Translations under genes and position numbers: made by a program
The notes under the pieces: generated by a model
Databases searched by the model: none
Seen by the model: the letters and a program-made list of their open reading frames with translations, nothing else
What the model was told of the DNA's origin: nothing
Assembly: GCF_021631985.1 (NCBI RefSeq)
Contig: NZ_CP070225.1
Coordinates: forward strand, 7,130,001-7,194,000
DNA length: 64,000 nt
Direction: 5' to 3'
DNA from: Sandaracinus amylolyticus
GTDB lineage: Bacteria > Myxococcota_A > Polyangia > Polyangiales > Sandaracinaceae
In this document: one piece after another, positions 26,120 to 34,150 of the stretch
Position numbering within the stretch: position 1 is the first letter of the stretch
Layout: each line of letters begins with the position of its first letter

Positions 26120-27167
26120 CACGGGCTCGAATGCGCTCCAGCGCGTGTGCAGGGTGGTTGTGCGAGCCCTCGAGACCGCTCGAGGCGCGCGCGTCCAGCT
26201 CGAGCCGCTCCGCCAGCTTCGCGCGGCGCGTCGTCAGCACCTGCAGGCCGTTCGTGGCCTCGTATGGATAGAGACGCTGGAGCGCCTCGACATCGCCACG
26301 CGACAGATGCTGTCCGTCTCCCGCGGGCGCGCACGGGCTCGGGTGGGTCTTGTAGAACAGAGAGGCGAATCGATAGAGCATCACGGACTCGGGATCGAAT
26401 CTCGAACCCGTGAGCTCGCTGGCGTTCGATGGCGCGCGGAGGTTGTGATCCACCTTCGCTTGCGACCAGCGGTTCGGATATCCGGACAGATATCGATAGA
26501 TCCCGGGGCGACGTCCGGCGTCGTCGGTCACGTAGGCGCCTCGCGCGTCTTTCTTCTCCGCGTATCCCGGGTCGTCCTCCCAGCGGAACTCCGCTTGGCA
26601 GGGCCCCTCGGGATTCTGGTGCTCGTGATGGAACGCGAGCGCATGCAGGAACTCGTGGAGCACGGTCCCTCGCCATCCCGGCGGCAAGCCCTCGGCGAAG
26701 CCTCCGAGGTTCAGGCTTCGCTGCCCCGGACCACCTCCCACCGGACCGCCGGCGCGCCCGATGCGGGTGTCCACGCTGTCCGTGCCGACCAGAGACCAGT
26801 ATCCGCCTTGGTCGAAGGAGACTCGGATGTCGGCAGCATGGTCGATGTCGGACTCCGACCAACGTCGATATCGACCGGTCGCGGGATCGCGCCCGAAGTC
26901 GAGATCGATGTTGCACGCGCTGGTGATATCGCGCGTCACGAGCTCGATCTTCTCGTGCAGGTCGAGGGATCCTCCGAGGAACGCGACACGCACGGTCTGG
27001 CCGGGCTGCCAGCCCTGCAGGTCGGCGACGAGCGACTCGAGCCCGCCGGAATCCGGTGTGAGCGACTGCATCCACTTCGCGCGGCTGGCGAAATCTGCGC
27101 GCACGTCGTCGGGGAGATCGTCGAGCACGACGTCGTTCGAGTCGAGATGAACGAGCGGATGGGTCAT
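26109..27167 (-). CDS. Metzincin-like zinc metalloprotease without signal peptide
   Basis: 352 residues. Zinc site HEFLHALAFHH (His171, Glu172, His175, His181), with Ala in place of the usual Gly of HExxHxxGxxH. A Met-turn-like SVMLY (Met263) lies about 80 residues later. There is no signal peptide or membrane segment, so the enzyme should be cytosolic, which is unusual for this class. The N-terminal third (VRVAFLGGSLDLHEKIELVT, DIRVSFDQGGYWSLVGTDS) looks like the usual upper sheet. The start ATG overlaps the protease/propeller gene's stop (ATGA at 27164-27167). The astacin/M12-like group is the nearest guess. Confidence 0.85.
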   Translation of the reverse strand: MTHPLVHLDSNDVVLDDLPDDVRADFASRAKWMQSLTPDSGGLESLVADLQGWQPGQTVRVAFLGGSLDLHEKIELVTRDITSACNIDLDFGRDPATGRYRRWSESDIDHAADIRVSFDQGGYWSLVGTDSVDTRIGRAGGPVGGGPGQRSLNLGGFAEGLPPGWRGTVLHEFLHALAFHHEHQNPEGPCQAEFRWEDDPGYAEKKDARGAYVTDDAGRRPGIYRYLSGYPNRWSQAKVDHNLRAPSNASELTGSRFDPESVMLYRFASLFYKTHPSPCAPAGDGQHLSRGDVEALQRLYPYEATNGLQVLTTRRAKLAERLELDARASSGLEGSHNHPAHALERIRARDAR

Positions 27168-30100
27168 GGGCTCAGCTCTCCTATGGAATCGGACGGCAGG
27201 GCGTCGTCGTCTTGTGGAGGTCGATTGGCGGGACCACAGAGCGCCGCGCGCACCTTGGGGCGCTGCGCGATCCGCGAGATCGGGATTCCGCGGTTGAACT
27301 TGGCCGGATCGGCCGTGTCGGCACCGTGGTGGAGCGCCACGAGCGTCCAGTGCGAGAGGCTCGTGATCGGTGCGCCCGACGCGCCCGGCTCGGTGGGAAT
27401 GTCGTGTCGCACGCGCGTCTTCGGCGGGTTCACGACACCGCGCGTCGTGACGCCGAATGCGACCTTCATCGTCTTGCCGCGCGGGTGTTGCAGGATCGCG
27501 AGACCGGGCGTGAGCTCGAACGGATATTCGTCCTCACTCAGCGCGAAATAGCCGCGGGTATCACCCAGCCGCTGTTCGATGCGGAGAAGCGCGAAGTCCA
27601 GCTCGGCCGTGCTCGGCTCGATGCGTCCCGGCGCATCGTCCGGCTGCTCGTCGCTCGGATGGCTCGGAGACTCGTCGACGCACCAGTCTTCGCGAGCGAG
27701 GGACGCGACGACGGGGGCGACGATCTGTGTTCCGTGCTCGTCGAGCTTGTAGTCGAACACCAGCTTGATCGAGCGGGAATAGGCTCGGTGATCGTCGATG
27801 ACGTGCCAGTTCGTGAGCACGAGATCGGGGCCGACCAGGAAGCCCGTGCCGACCGCGCCCCCGTTGAATCGGATCTGACAGACGCGCTGCTCCGCTTCGA
27901 ACATCCCGCGGCGAAAGGCCACCACGTCGAGGAACGCCTGATTTTCGCCGACGATCTTCTCCAGTCCGGAGAGTCGCTTGGCGCGCTCACCGAGCCTCTT
28001 CGCGACCGCGTCGGACGCTTTCGTGATCGCAGCGACCACGAGCTCGAGCGCGCGATCGATGTTGTTCGCGTGCGCGACGATCCGATCGATCAAGTCGGAG
28101 CGCGCCTCACCAGGCTCGACGGGCGCTCCGAGATAGCTCTTCGCGATATCGCGCAGCGGCGCGTCTTCGATGTCGTTCAGCGCGACGCGCAGCTCTGCTC
28201 GCAGCCGCCGGAGCAGCACCCAGCGCCGCGTGAGCACCCACGTCACGAATACCGCAACGACGAGAAGCAGCGCGACGCCGGCGAGCTGCAGACGCTGCTG
28301 CAGCCTCGCACTGATGCTCGCCGCGAGCGGAATGCGGATCATCACCGCGTCCGCTCCGATGCACAGGAGGTCGGGGCGCGCGAGATTGGCGATCGAGGAG
28401 GTGCGGCCCGGCAGTCGTGCGAGGCGCTGACAGGACGCGGTCAGGTCCGCGGGCTCGACGCGCTCCCATCGTGTTCCGGCGCGTGCGAAGTCGTGCGATT
28501 GCCAGACCGAGCTCCGTCGATTCGCGCCGTCGACACGGACCAGGAGCCGATCGGTTCCATCCTCACCGATCACTTGGGAGACTCCGGACGCAGTGGGGGC
28601 ATTGATCTCGAGCGGCCGCCCGCACCCGGCGTCGTCACAGCAGACCACCGCCGGAAGGCCGCCGCGACTCGCGGTCGAGCCCCCGGCGCACCATCGCCCG
28701 TTCGCGCCGACCCAGAGCGTCCGGGCATCGAGGCCGAGCTCCTGGTGCGGCGTTCCCTGTGACGCGCGTGACACGAGCCGATCCTCGCCGTCGACGAGCT
28801 TCACGTCGCCGTCGTGCGCGGCGGCGGCGATGACGTCGTCGATGCCCTCGAGCGGATTGTCCGCGAACACCGCGAGCGTGCGCGCGTCCACGCCTAGCTC
28901 ACGCCATCGCCCTCCCGAGGGCGCGTAGAGCCAGAGCTGTGCGCGCACGCGATCGAACGCGACGACCGGGCCGTCGGCGCGCGTTTCCCCGAATGGACGA
29001 TCGAGAACGCGACACGGTGCGTCGGCGCGGTCGCACGACCACACACTGCCGAGCGTGTCGACCGCAACGAGGAGGTCCCCGGTGCCCTCGAGCGCCGCGA
29101 CTCGTCCGGTCGGCCATCCCGCCTGCGCGTGTCGCTCCCACGTCGAGCCGGACGTTCGATGCACGCCGCAGCCCGGGCGCAGGCAGCTCGTGAACCACTG
29201 ACCGTCGAGCTCGGCGAGGAAGTATCGATCACCGAGCGGGCCGGTCCCATCGAGACCGGGCGCAGGCTCGACGTCGACGCTCGCCGCGACAGGCGACACG
29301 GCCTGATCTGCCGCGCCCCAGACCACCGGCGCGCGCGGGGCCGACGACGGGAGCGGGGCCGACCAGATTCGCCGGTCCGCGATCACCCACGCTCGGTCCG
29401 CCCCCGCGAGCGCGGCGTCGCTGCACGCGAGGTCCGTCGGTGCGCCCGCAGGGAAGACGAGCCGCGCGCGCGCGAGCGAGTCGTCGCGCTCGACGAGGAG
29501 CTCACACGTCGAGCTCGCGTAGAGGAACACGCCGCGCGAGCCGCGCGCGCGCGACCACGCGACGTCTCCCACGCCCTCGAGCCGCTCCCAGCGATCGCCT
29601 AGGAGGCGGTGGATGCGATGTCCGGCGACCGCCCTCAGCGTCCCCTCCGTCCACGCGAGCGCCTGAACGGGGAGCGACAGGTCGGGCCCGCGCGCGCAAC
29701 CCTCCGCAGTGACGATGCGAGTGCGCCCGCGATCGTCGCCGAGCCACACGCGGAGCTCCGACTCGGACGTCGAGACCACAGCTCTCGGAGAGAACGAGTC
29801 GTACAGGCAGTCGCGACGCTCGCGAAGCGCGCCGTCGCCGCACCAAAGCGCGCGCGGCGCCCCGCGTCCGATCAAGCAGCCGAAGCGGCCGTGCTCGTCG
29901 AAGTCGCCGCTTTGGATCTCGTGCCCTCGAGGCGAGCCCTCCAGCACGTGCTGGCGCCAGGCGCCGCCGGCGCTCACCACGACCGACCCGTAAGGACCGA
30001 ACGCCCACGTGGGCCCCGACGCCGACGTGCTCACGCCGCTCGACGCGAAGGTCAACGCGGGATCGGTCTCGACCGACCAGCGAGCACCGTCGAAGGTGGC

Positions 30101-30286
30101 CACCGAGCCCACGCTGCCCACGGCGACCGCAGCCGATCCCGACGTGTCTACGGCGGTCGCGCGGAAGCTGCCCGCGAGCACCTCCGGCTCGCCCGCCGGC
30201 GCGCAGCCGGCGGCGCTGAGCAGGAGTGCGCAGAGCGCCTCAGCGCCAGGTTTCCAGCAGATCCAGGATTTGTGCGGCATCGACAC
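27164..30286 (-). CDS. Propeller-like exported region - TM - EAD-like domain - trypsin-like protease
   Basis: 1040 residues. The N-terminus has a signal with lipobox-like LSAAGC (Cys about 28). Residues about 35-640 are repetitive beta sequence with G-S-V-x-x-F-D-G-x-x-W blades, suggesting one or two propellers outside the cytosol. A single strong membrane helix lies at about 665-685, followed by RRWVLLRRLR. Residues about 690-765 (LRAELRVALNDIEDAPLRDI ... LIDRIVAHANNIDRALELVV) resemble an effector-associated domain (EAD1-like). A trypsin fold follows: GTGFLVGPDLVLTNWHVID (His about 828), ELDFALLRIE (Asp about 897) and TEPGASGAPI (Ser about 969). It overlaps its neighbours on both sides. The predicted topology places the sensor outside and the protease inside. 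Confidence 0.83.
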   Translation of the reverse strand: MSMPHKSWICWKPGAEALCALLLSAAGCAPAGEPEVLAGSFRATAVDTSGSAAVAVGSVGSVATFDGARWSVETDPALTFASSGVSTSASGPTWAFGPYGSVVVSAGGAWRQHVLEGSPRGHEIQSGDFDEHGRFGCLIGRGAPRALWCGDGALRERRDCLYDSFSPRAVVSTSESELRVWLGDDRGRTRIVTAEGCARGPDLSLPVQALAWTEGTLRAVAGHRIHRLLGDRWERLEGVGDVAWSRARGSRGVFLYASSTCELLVERDDSLARARLVFPAGAPTDLACSDAALAGADRAWVIADRRIWSAPLPSSAPRAPVVWGAADQAVSPVAASVDVEPAPGLDGTGPLGDRYFLAELDGQWFTSCLRPGCGVHRTSGSTWERHAQAGWPTGRVAALEGTGDLLVAVDTLGSVWSCDRADAPCRVLDRPFGETRADGPVVAFDRVRAQLWLYAPSGGRWRELGVDARTLAVFADNPLEGIDDVIAAAAHDGDVKLVDGEDRLVSRASQGTPHQELGLDARTLWVGANGRWCAGGSTASRGGLPAVVCCDDAGCGRPLEINAPTASGVSQVIGEDGTDRLLVRVDGANRRSSVWQSHDFARAGTRWERVEPADLTASCQRLARLPGRTSSIANLARPDLLCIGADAVMIRIPLAASISARLQQRLQLAGVALLLVVAVFVTWVLTRRWVLLRRLRAELRVALNDIEDAPLRDIAKSYLGAPVEPGEARSDLIDRIVAHANNIDRALELVVAAITKASDAVAKRLGERAKRLSGLEKIVGENQAFLDVVAFRRGMFEAEQRVCQIRFNGGAVGTGFLVGPDLVLTNWHVIDDHRAYSRSIKLVFDYKLDEHGTQIVAPVVASLAREDWCVDESPSHPSDEQPDDAPGRIEPSTAELDFALLRIEQRLGDTRGYFALSEDEYPFELTPGLAILQHPRGKTMKVAFGVTTRGVVNPPKTRVRHDIPTEPGASGAPITSLSHWTLVALHHGADTADPAKFNRGIPISRIAQRPKVRAALCGPANRPPQDDDALPSDSIGELSP

Positions 30287-31049
30287 CCTGCACCTCGATC
30301 TCGACGGTGTTCGGCGTTGGGCGGATTGAGGGGCGGAAGCGCTCCGAAAGGAGGGTGCGCAGCACGGCTGCGGCCATCTGCGAGGCGCCCGGTCGACTGC
30401 ATACGATTCGGGCGCGGCCGACCCGCGATGCGTGCGAATAGGCCGCCTCGACCTGGACGACGTCGGCGAGCGCGCTGGGCGCGAGCACGTCGCTGACGAG
30501 CCGCGCGATCCTCTCGCGCGCGGCGTCGTTCAACAGGGCGGCCGCCCAGTGCGGGTGCGAGGACTCGAACCGTCGCGCCTGCGATAGCCAGGCAGGAGGC
30601 GTGGCGCGAGCGGTTGCAGCGTCGCCGAGCAGCTCCGACGACGCGGAGTAGAGCAGCACGTGGCACGCTCCGACGCTGCGAAGCGCAGCCTGGGGATTCT
30701 CGGCGAGCGCGTCGGAGTCCTCGGCCGTCGGATCGCCGTGCAACGGAACGACCACGAGCTGACCACGAGGAACGCGGACGGTGTACACGACGTCTGCGAG
30801 GTGCGTGATCCGGCGCACTCGTTCGGTGGCGATGCCGTCGAGCGACGCGCCCTGCTCTCGCAGTACTTCGGCGAGCTCGAGCGGCGCTGGTATGTCCGGG
30901 AGAGCGCGAAGGTCGACCCTCACGACCATCGTCGTGTTGCCGGGCACGAAGCGCGCGACGTCGTCGAACGAGCACGCTGCTCGAGCGCTCTGCGGGAGCG
31001 CGAGGATCGTCAGCACTGCCGCGACGATCGAGCTTCGAGTCACACGCAC
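30240..31049 (-). CDS. Exported hypothetical protein
   Basis: 269 residues from GTG 31049, chosen because GGAG lies seven bases upstream; GTG 31055 would instead overlap the previous stop as GTGA. The signal peptide is VRVTRSSIVAAVLTILALPQSARA, followed by a mature start ACSFDDVARFVPGNTTMVVRVDL. The rest alternates strands and helices (VVYTVRVPRGQLVVVPLHGD; VQVEAAYSHASRVGRARIVC) and has three cysteines. No family is recognised. Its end overlaps the next gene by about 47 bp. Confidence 0.75.
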   Translation of the reverse strand: MRVTRSSIVAAVLTILALPQSARAACSFDDVARFVPGNTTMVVRVDLRALPDIPAPLELAEVLREQGASLDGIATERVRRITHLADVVYTVRVPRGQLVVVPLHGDPTAEDSDALAENPQAALRSVGACHVLLYSASSELLGDAATARATPPAWLSQARRFESSHPHWAAALLNDAARERIARLVSDVLAPSALADVVQVEAAYSHASRVGRARIVCSRPGASQMAAAVLRTLLSERFRPSIRPTPNTVEIEVQGVDAAQILDLLETWR

Positions 31050-31051
31050 GA

Positions 31052-31759
31052 TCACTCTCCTCGCTCTTCGGCTTCCGGTGCGACCTGTGGAACGACATCG
31101 ACGTCGAACGTCGCGGCGTGCCCGTCGAGCGCGACGAGCCGCACGTCGCTCGGCATCACGCCGTACTCTGCGAGCGTTGCGATCTCGACGGTCCGACGAC
31201 CGAGCTCGCGCGAGACGGCGATCGGAACGCGCGTGCCACGGAGCGCCTGTAGTTGGATCGTCGGCTCGCTGCGCTCGTGGCGGACCGTCACGACGATCGA
31301 ACCATCGACGACCTCGGCGCGCGCGACGAGCACCGTGGCGATCGAGGCGACACGCTCCGGTCCTTCGTCGCGGATCCGCCCGGTCAGCAGATCGCGCCGA
31401 TCTCGTCGAGCGTGGAGCTCGATGACCATGGCGATCTGGACCTCGTGAGGATCCGGGCGCGGAGACAGGACGAGAGACGAGACGCTCGTTTGCGTGTCTC
31501 GATACCGCAGCAGGCCGAGATCGTACGTCTGGTAGAGCGCGGGAACGGCTCTCCGGAGCTCGGCGTCCACACCGGCGCGGATCGCGGCCTCGAGGACCTC
31601 GGTCGAGCTCCTGAGCCGTGCTGTGTAGATCCCGTCGCGCGCCGAGATCTCTTCGACCTCCACGTCGACGGCTCGGGCAGTGCGCGGTCGCGCGGAGAGC
31701 AGCGCGAAACACACGACGACGACGGCCAGGATGGCACTGCGATTCGTCCAGACATGCAT
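31052..31759 (-). CDS. Exported hypothetical protein
   Basis: 235 residues from ATG 31759, with GGGAG nine bases upstream. The signal peptide runs MHVWTNRSAILAVVVVCFAL to about A-R-A. The mature part is beta-rich (VEVEEISARDGIYTARL, VQIAMVIELHARRDR, GSIVVTVRHERSEP, VRLVALDGHAATFDVDVVP). There are no cysteines after the signal and no recognised domain. It is the second gene of the envelope operon, 98 bp after the DUF4403 gene, and is coupled to the next gene. Upstream in-frame sequence is an Arg-rich shadow of the DUF4403 gene and was dropped. Confidence 0.75.
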   Translation of the reverse strand: MHVWTNRSAILAVVVVCFALLSARPRTARAVDVEVEEISARDGIYTARLRSSTEVLEAAIRAGVDAELRRAVPALYQTYDLGLLRYRDTQTSVSSLVLSPRPDPHEVQIAMVIELHARRDRRDLLTGRIRDEGPERVASIATVLVARAEVVDGSIVVTVRHERSEPTIQLQALRGTRVPIAVSRELGRRTVEIATLAEYGVMPSDVRLVALDGHAATFDVDVVPQVAPEAEERGE

Positions 31760-31857
31760 CACGTTCCGCTCCCGTAGCGACTGCGACCCTACGCGGCGGC
31801 GAGCTGCGCCGTCGCCACCCACCCGGGGGATCCCGAGTCCGGGGACTCCGCCCGCGA

Positions 31858-33240
31858 TCAGGGCGTCACGACGGTGATCGTTCCCGGCACGGCGAGCGTC
31901 AGCCCGAGCGCCTCGGGCGTGTTGAAGACGTCCGCCGCGCGAATCGGACCCGGCACGATCCGAGTCGTCAGAGCCGGCCCGAGCGCGAGATCCTGAGCGA
32001 CCCCGGCCGCGTACTCGGTGGTGAAGTGATCGAGTTGGTCGCCGACTGGAACTCCGACGCCGACGAGCGCATCGGCGAGCCGCGCCACGTCCACGCCCAT
32101 CGTGCGGAGCACAGCCTCCGTCTCGGGCATCACTTCGGCGTGCGTGCATTCGATTCGCCGAGTCGCCTCGACGTACTCGAGCTGCGCGCCGATCCACAGA
32201 GTGCCTGAGAACGGTCTCGACACACGAACGCCGAACCAGATCGCGTCCGCCCCACCGCGCATGTCGACACCCGAGACGTCCCAGTCGGCACGCGCCTGGC
32301 GGGCCACCTGAGTCGCGCGCTCCGCGAGGTCCGCGAGGGGAAGCTCGAGATCTGCGAACACGTCGAACGACGGTCGTGGCGCGATGGGAGTGTTCGGCGG
32401 CAATGCAGCGATGGTGGGAGTCGTCGGCGAGGCGTGCCGCGAGAGCAGGGGGCGGACGGTGACCGATACGTTCGCGTGAATGAAGTCGCCTTCTGCCGAG
32501 ACGTCGGAGACGCCCACGGCATCCGGGCGCAGGAGGAGCGTCCAGCCGCCGACCGCAACCGGCTGATGCAGCGTCGTCCACAGCTGCGCGACGACAGGCT
32601 CGATGCTCTGGCTCGCGATCGCGCTGTCGATGGCGGCGGCGGTGCGCTGCTGCGCCGCACGCACGTGAGGCTCGATCCGAGGCGTGATGTCGATCCTGCC
32701 GAAGATGATGCGGCAGCGTTGGTTCCATCTGATCGCGCCGGGGGTCGAGCTGCCGACCACACGCCAGTCCTCTGCGATCGAGAGCGCCGTCGAGATCGTG
32801 ACGACGACGTCGGCGTGACAGTCACCCGCCAAGTCTGCCGAACCGTGGAGATGCGCCGGAAGGCTCCAGACGAGAGGTCCGGACGCACCGGCGACCGAGA
32901 TCGGCCCACGGTCGACTTCGTAGCTCCAGCTCGGAAATCCACCGCGCGATCCCCTCGCGAGACGCGTCGGAGTCGCGTTCGCGTGGTCGCGAATCGCCTG
33001 GATCGGAAGGCTCACACGCGCGGTCACGACCGAGACGTCGGGGATCGTCCGGGGGCTGCTGCCCGGTGTCGGTCCTTCGTAGTCGAGAACTGGCACGCTC
33101 GCGCGAGATGCAGTGTCGGTTCGAGTCGTCACCTCGACCTCGCCACCGGCGGTTCCCTCCGACCGCGCGGATTCCGACCGACCGTCACAGGCGACGAGCG
33201 TTGCAAGGAGCACTGCGCGCGTCAGTCGATGGATTGCCAT
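31858..33240 (-). CDS. DUF4403 family lipoprotein
   Basis: 460 residues from ATG 33240. The signal ends in a lipobox (TLVAC, Cys about 18). The mature sequence has the DUF4403 hallmarks: VSVVTARVSLPIQAIRDHAN near the start, SWSYEVDRGPISVAG, a long amphipathic segment (IEPHVRAAQQRTAAAIDSAI), LWTTLHQPVAVGGWTLLL, and DVFADLELPLADLAERATQV in the second half. The family is exported and common in Gram-negative bacteria, with unknown function. It starts 133 bp after drmC on the same strand and opens the protease operon, so it links that operon to the DISARM locus. Confidence 0.85.
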   Translation of the reverse strand: MAIHRLTRAVLLATLVACDGRSESARSEGTAGGEVEVTTRTDTASRASVPVLDYEGPTPGSSPRTIPDVSVVTARVSLPIQAIRDHANATPTRLARGSRGGFPSWSYEVDRGPISVAGASGPLVWSLPAHLHGSADLAGDCHADVVVTISTALSIAEDWRVVGSSTPGAIRWNQRCRIIFGRIDITPRIEPHVRAAQQRTAAAIDSAIASQSIEPVVAQLWTTLHQPVAVGGWTLLLRPDAVGVSDVSAEGDFIHANVSVTVRPLLSRHASPTTPTIAALPPNTPIAPRPSFDVFADLELPLADLAERATQVARQARADWDVSGVDMRGGADAIWFGVRVSRPFSGTLWIGAQLEYVEATRRIECTHAEVMPETEAVLRTMGVDVARLADALVGVGVPVGDQLDHFTTEYAAGVAQDLALGPALTTRIVPGPIRAADVFNTPEALGLTLAVPGTITVVTP

Positions 33241-33373
33241 ACGCAATGGCTAATCCACGCGCGAACGAGAGCCCATCCCCCGAGCGGGTCAAGTCCGGCG
33301 GAAAGTGCGCCGACGCGTCCGCGCGTCGCGCACCCGGGCGCGAGATCGGACCAGCGCCGTCAGACCCGGCGCA

Positions 33374-34150
33374 TCACTGCGCCTCCGCCACGAGCCCCGC
33401 TTCGACGAGACCGAGCCACTGGCGCGCGAGGTGTCTCGCGAATGCAGGGTCGTGGAGCAGGACGCCTGCCTCGATGTTGTGCTCCTGAGCGCGCAGGCTG
33501 AAGTTCGCGCTGGTCACGAACGCACGCTCGGCGTCGACGACGACGCACTTCGCATGAAGGCTCGACCACGGTGGACCGGGCGTGAGCGCGCGGCGGTCGT
33601 AGTAGACGCGGGGATGCGGTGCCCCGAACGGCCAAGCGGCGTGAAGGAATGCCGCGATTCTCTCGGCAGCGTGGGCTTCCGGGTCATCGGCCGCGTGCTG
33701 GAGCTGCTCGACGTGCACGAACAAGCGTGCATCGATCGCACGCTCGCGCATCACACGGTGGAGCGGCTCGAGGACGGTCGCGCCCTTCTCGAAGCTGAAA
33801 CCCGCGAGGATCACCTGACGCCGTGCGCTCTCGAACAGCGCACGCAGGACGACTGCGGTGTCGCGCGCCGTTGCATTCGAGCGCTCGGGACCGGTCCAGA
33901 CGAGCTCGGCATCGGGACGGCGCGCCCGCCGGCGCTCCGCGAGCGCGACGTCCAGCACGCTGAGGCACGCGAGCGCGGAGTGCCCGGAGAGCGCGCCCTC
34001 GAGCGCGTCGAGCTGATGACGAATGCCGTGGGCGAGCAGGGCCGATCGCGTGATCGGCGTCCCGAGCTTGCGCGACGTGATGGCCTCGCGGAGGCGCTCG
34101 AGCGTCGAGGTCGCGACCTCCGAGAGATCCGCGTGCTCGTGATCGGTCAC
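33374..34150 (-). CDS. drmC: DISARM phospholipase D-like protein DrmC
   Basis: 258 residues from GTG 34150, overlapping the drmB stop (GTGA at 34147-34150). There is a single PLD catalytic motif, H199-A-K201 ... D206 followed by SAN (214-216), in SLHAKCVVVDAERAFVTSAN. A helical N-terminal region (LSEVATSTLERLREAI) precedes it. DrmC is the PLD-fold component of DISARM and is often found dispensable in tested systems. Identification rests on the motif plus the position directly after drmA and drmB. One HKD motif implies dimerisation for activity. Confidence 0.9.
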   Translation of the reverse strand: MTDHEHADLSEVATSTLERLREAITSRKLGTPITRSALLAHGIRHQLDALEGALSGHSALACLSVLDVALAERRRARRPDAELVWTGPERSNATARDTAVVLRALFESARRQVILAGFSFEKGATVLEPLHRVMRERAIDARLFVHVEQLQHAADDPEAHAAERIAAFLHAAWPFGAPHPRVYYDRRALTPGPPWSSLHAKCVVVDAERAFVTSANFSLRAQEHNIEAGVLLHDPAFARHLARQWLGLVEAGLVAEAQ

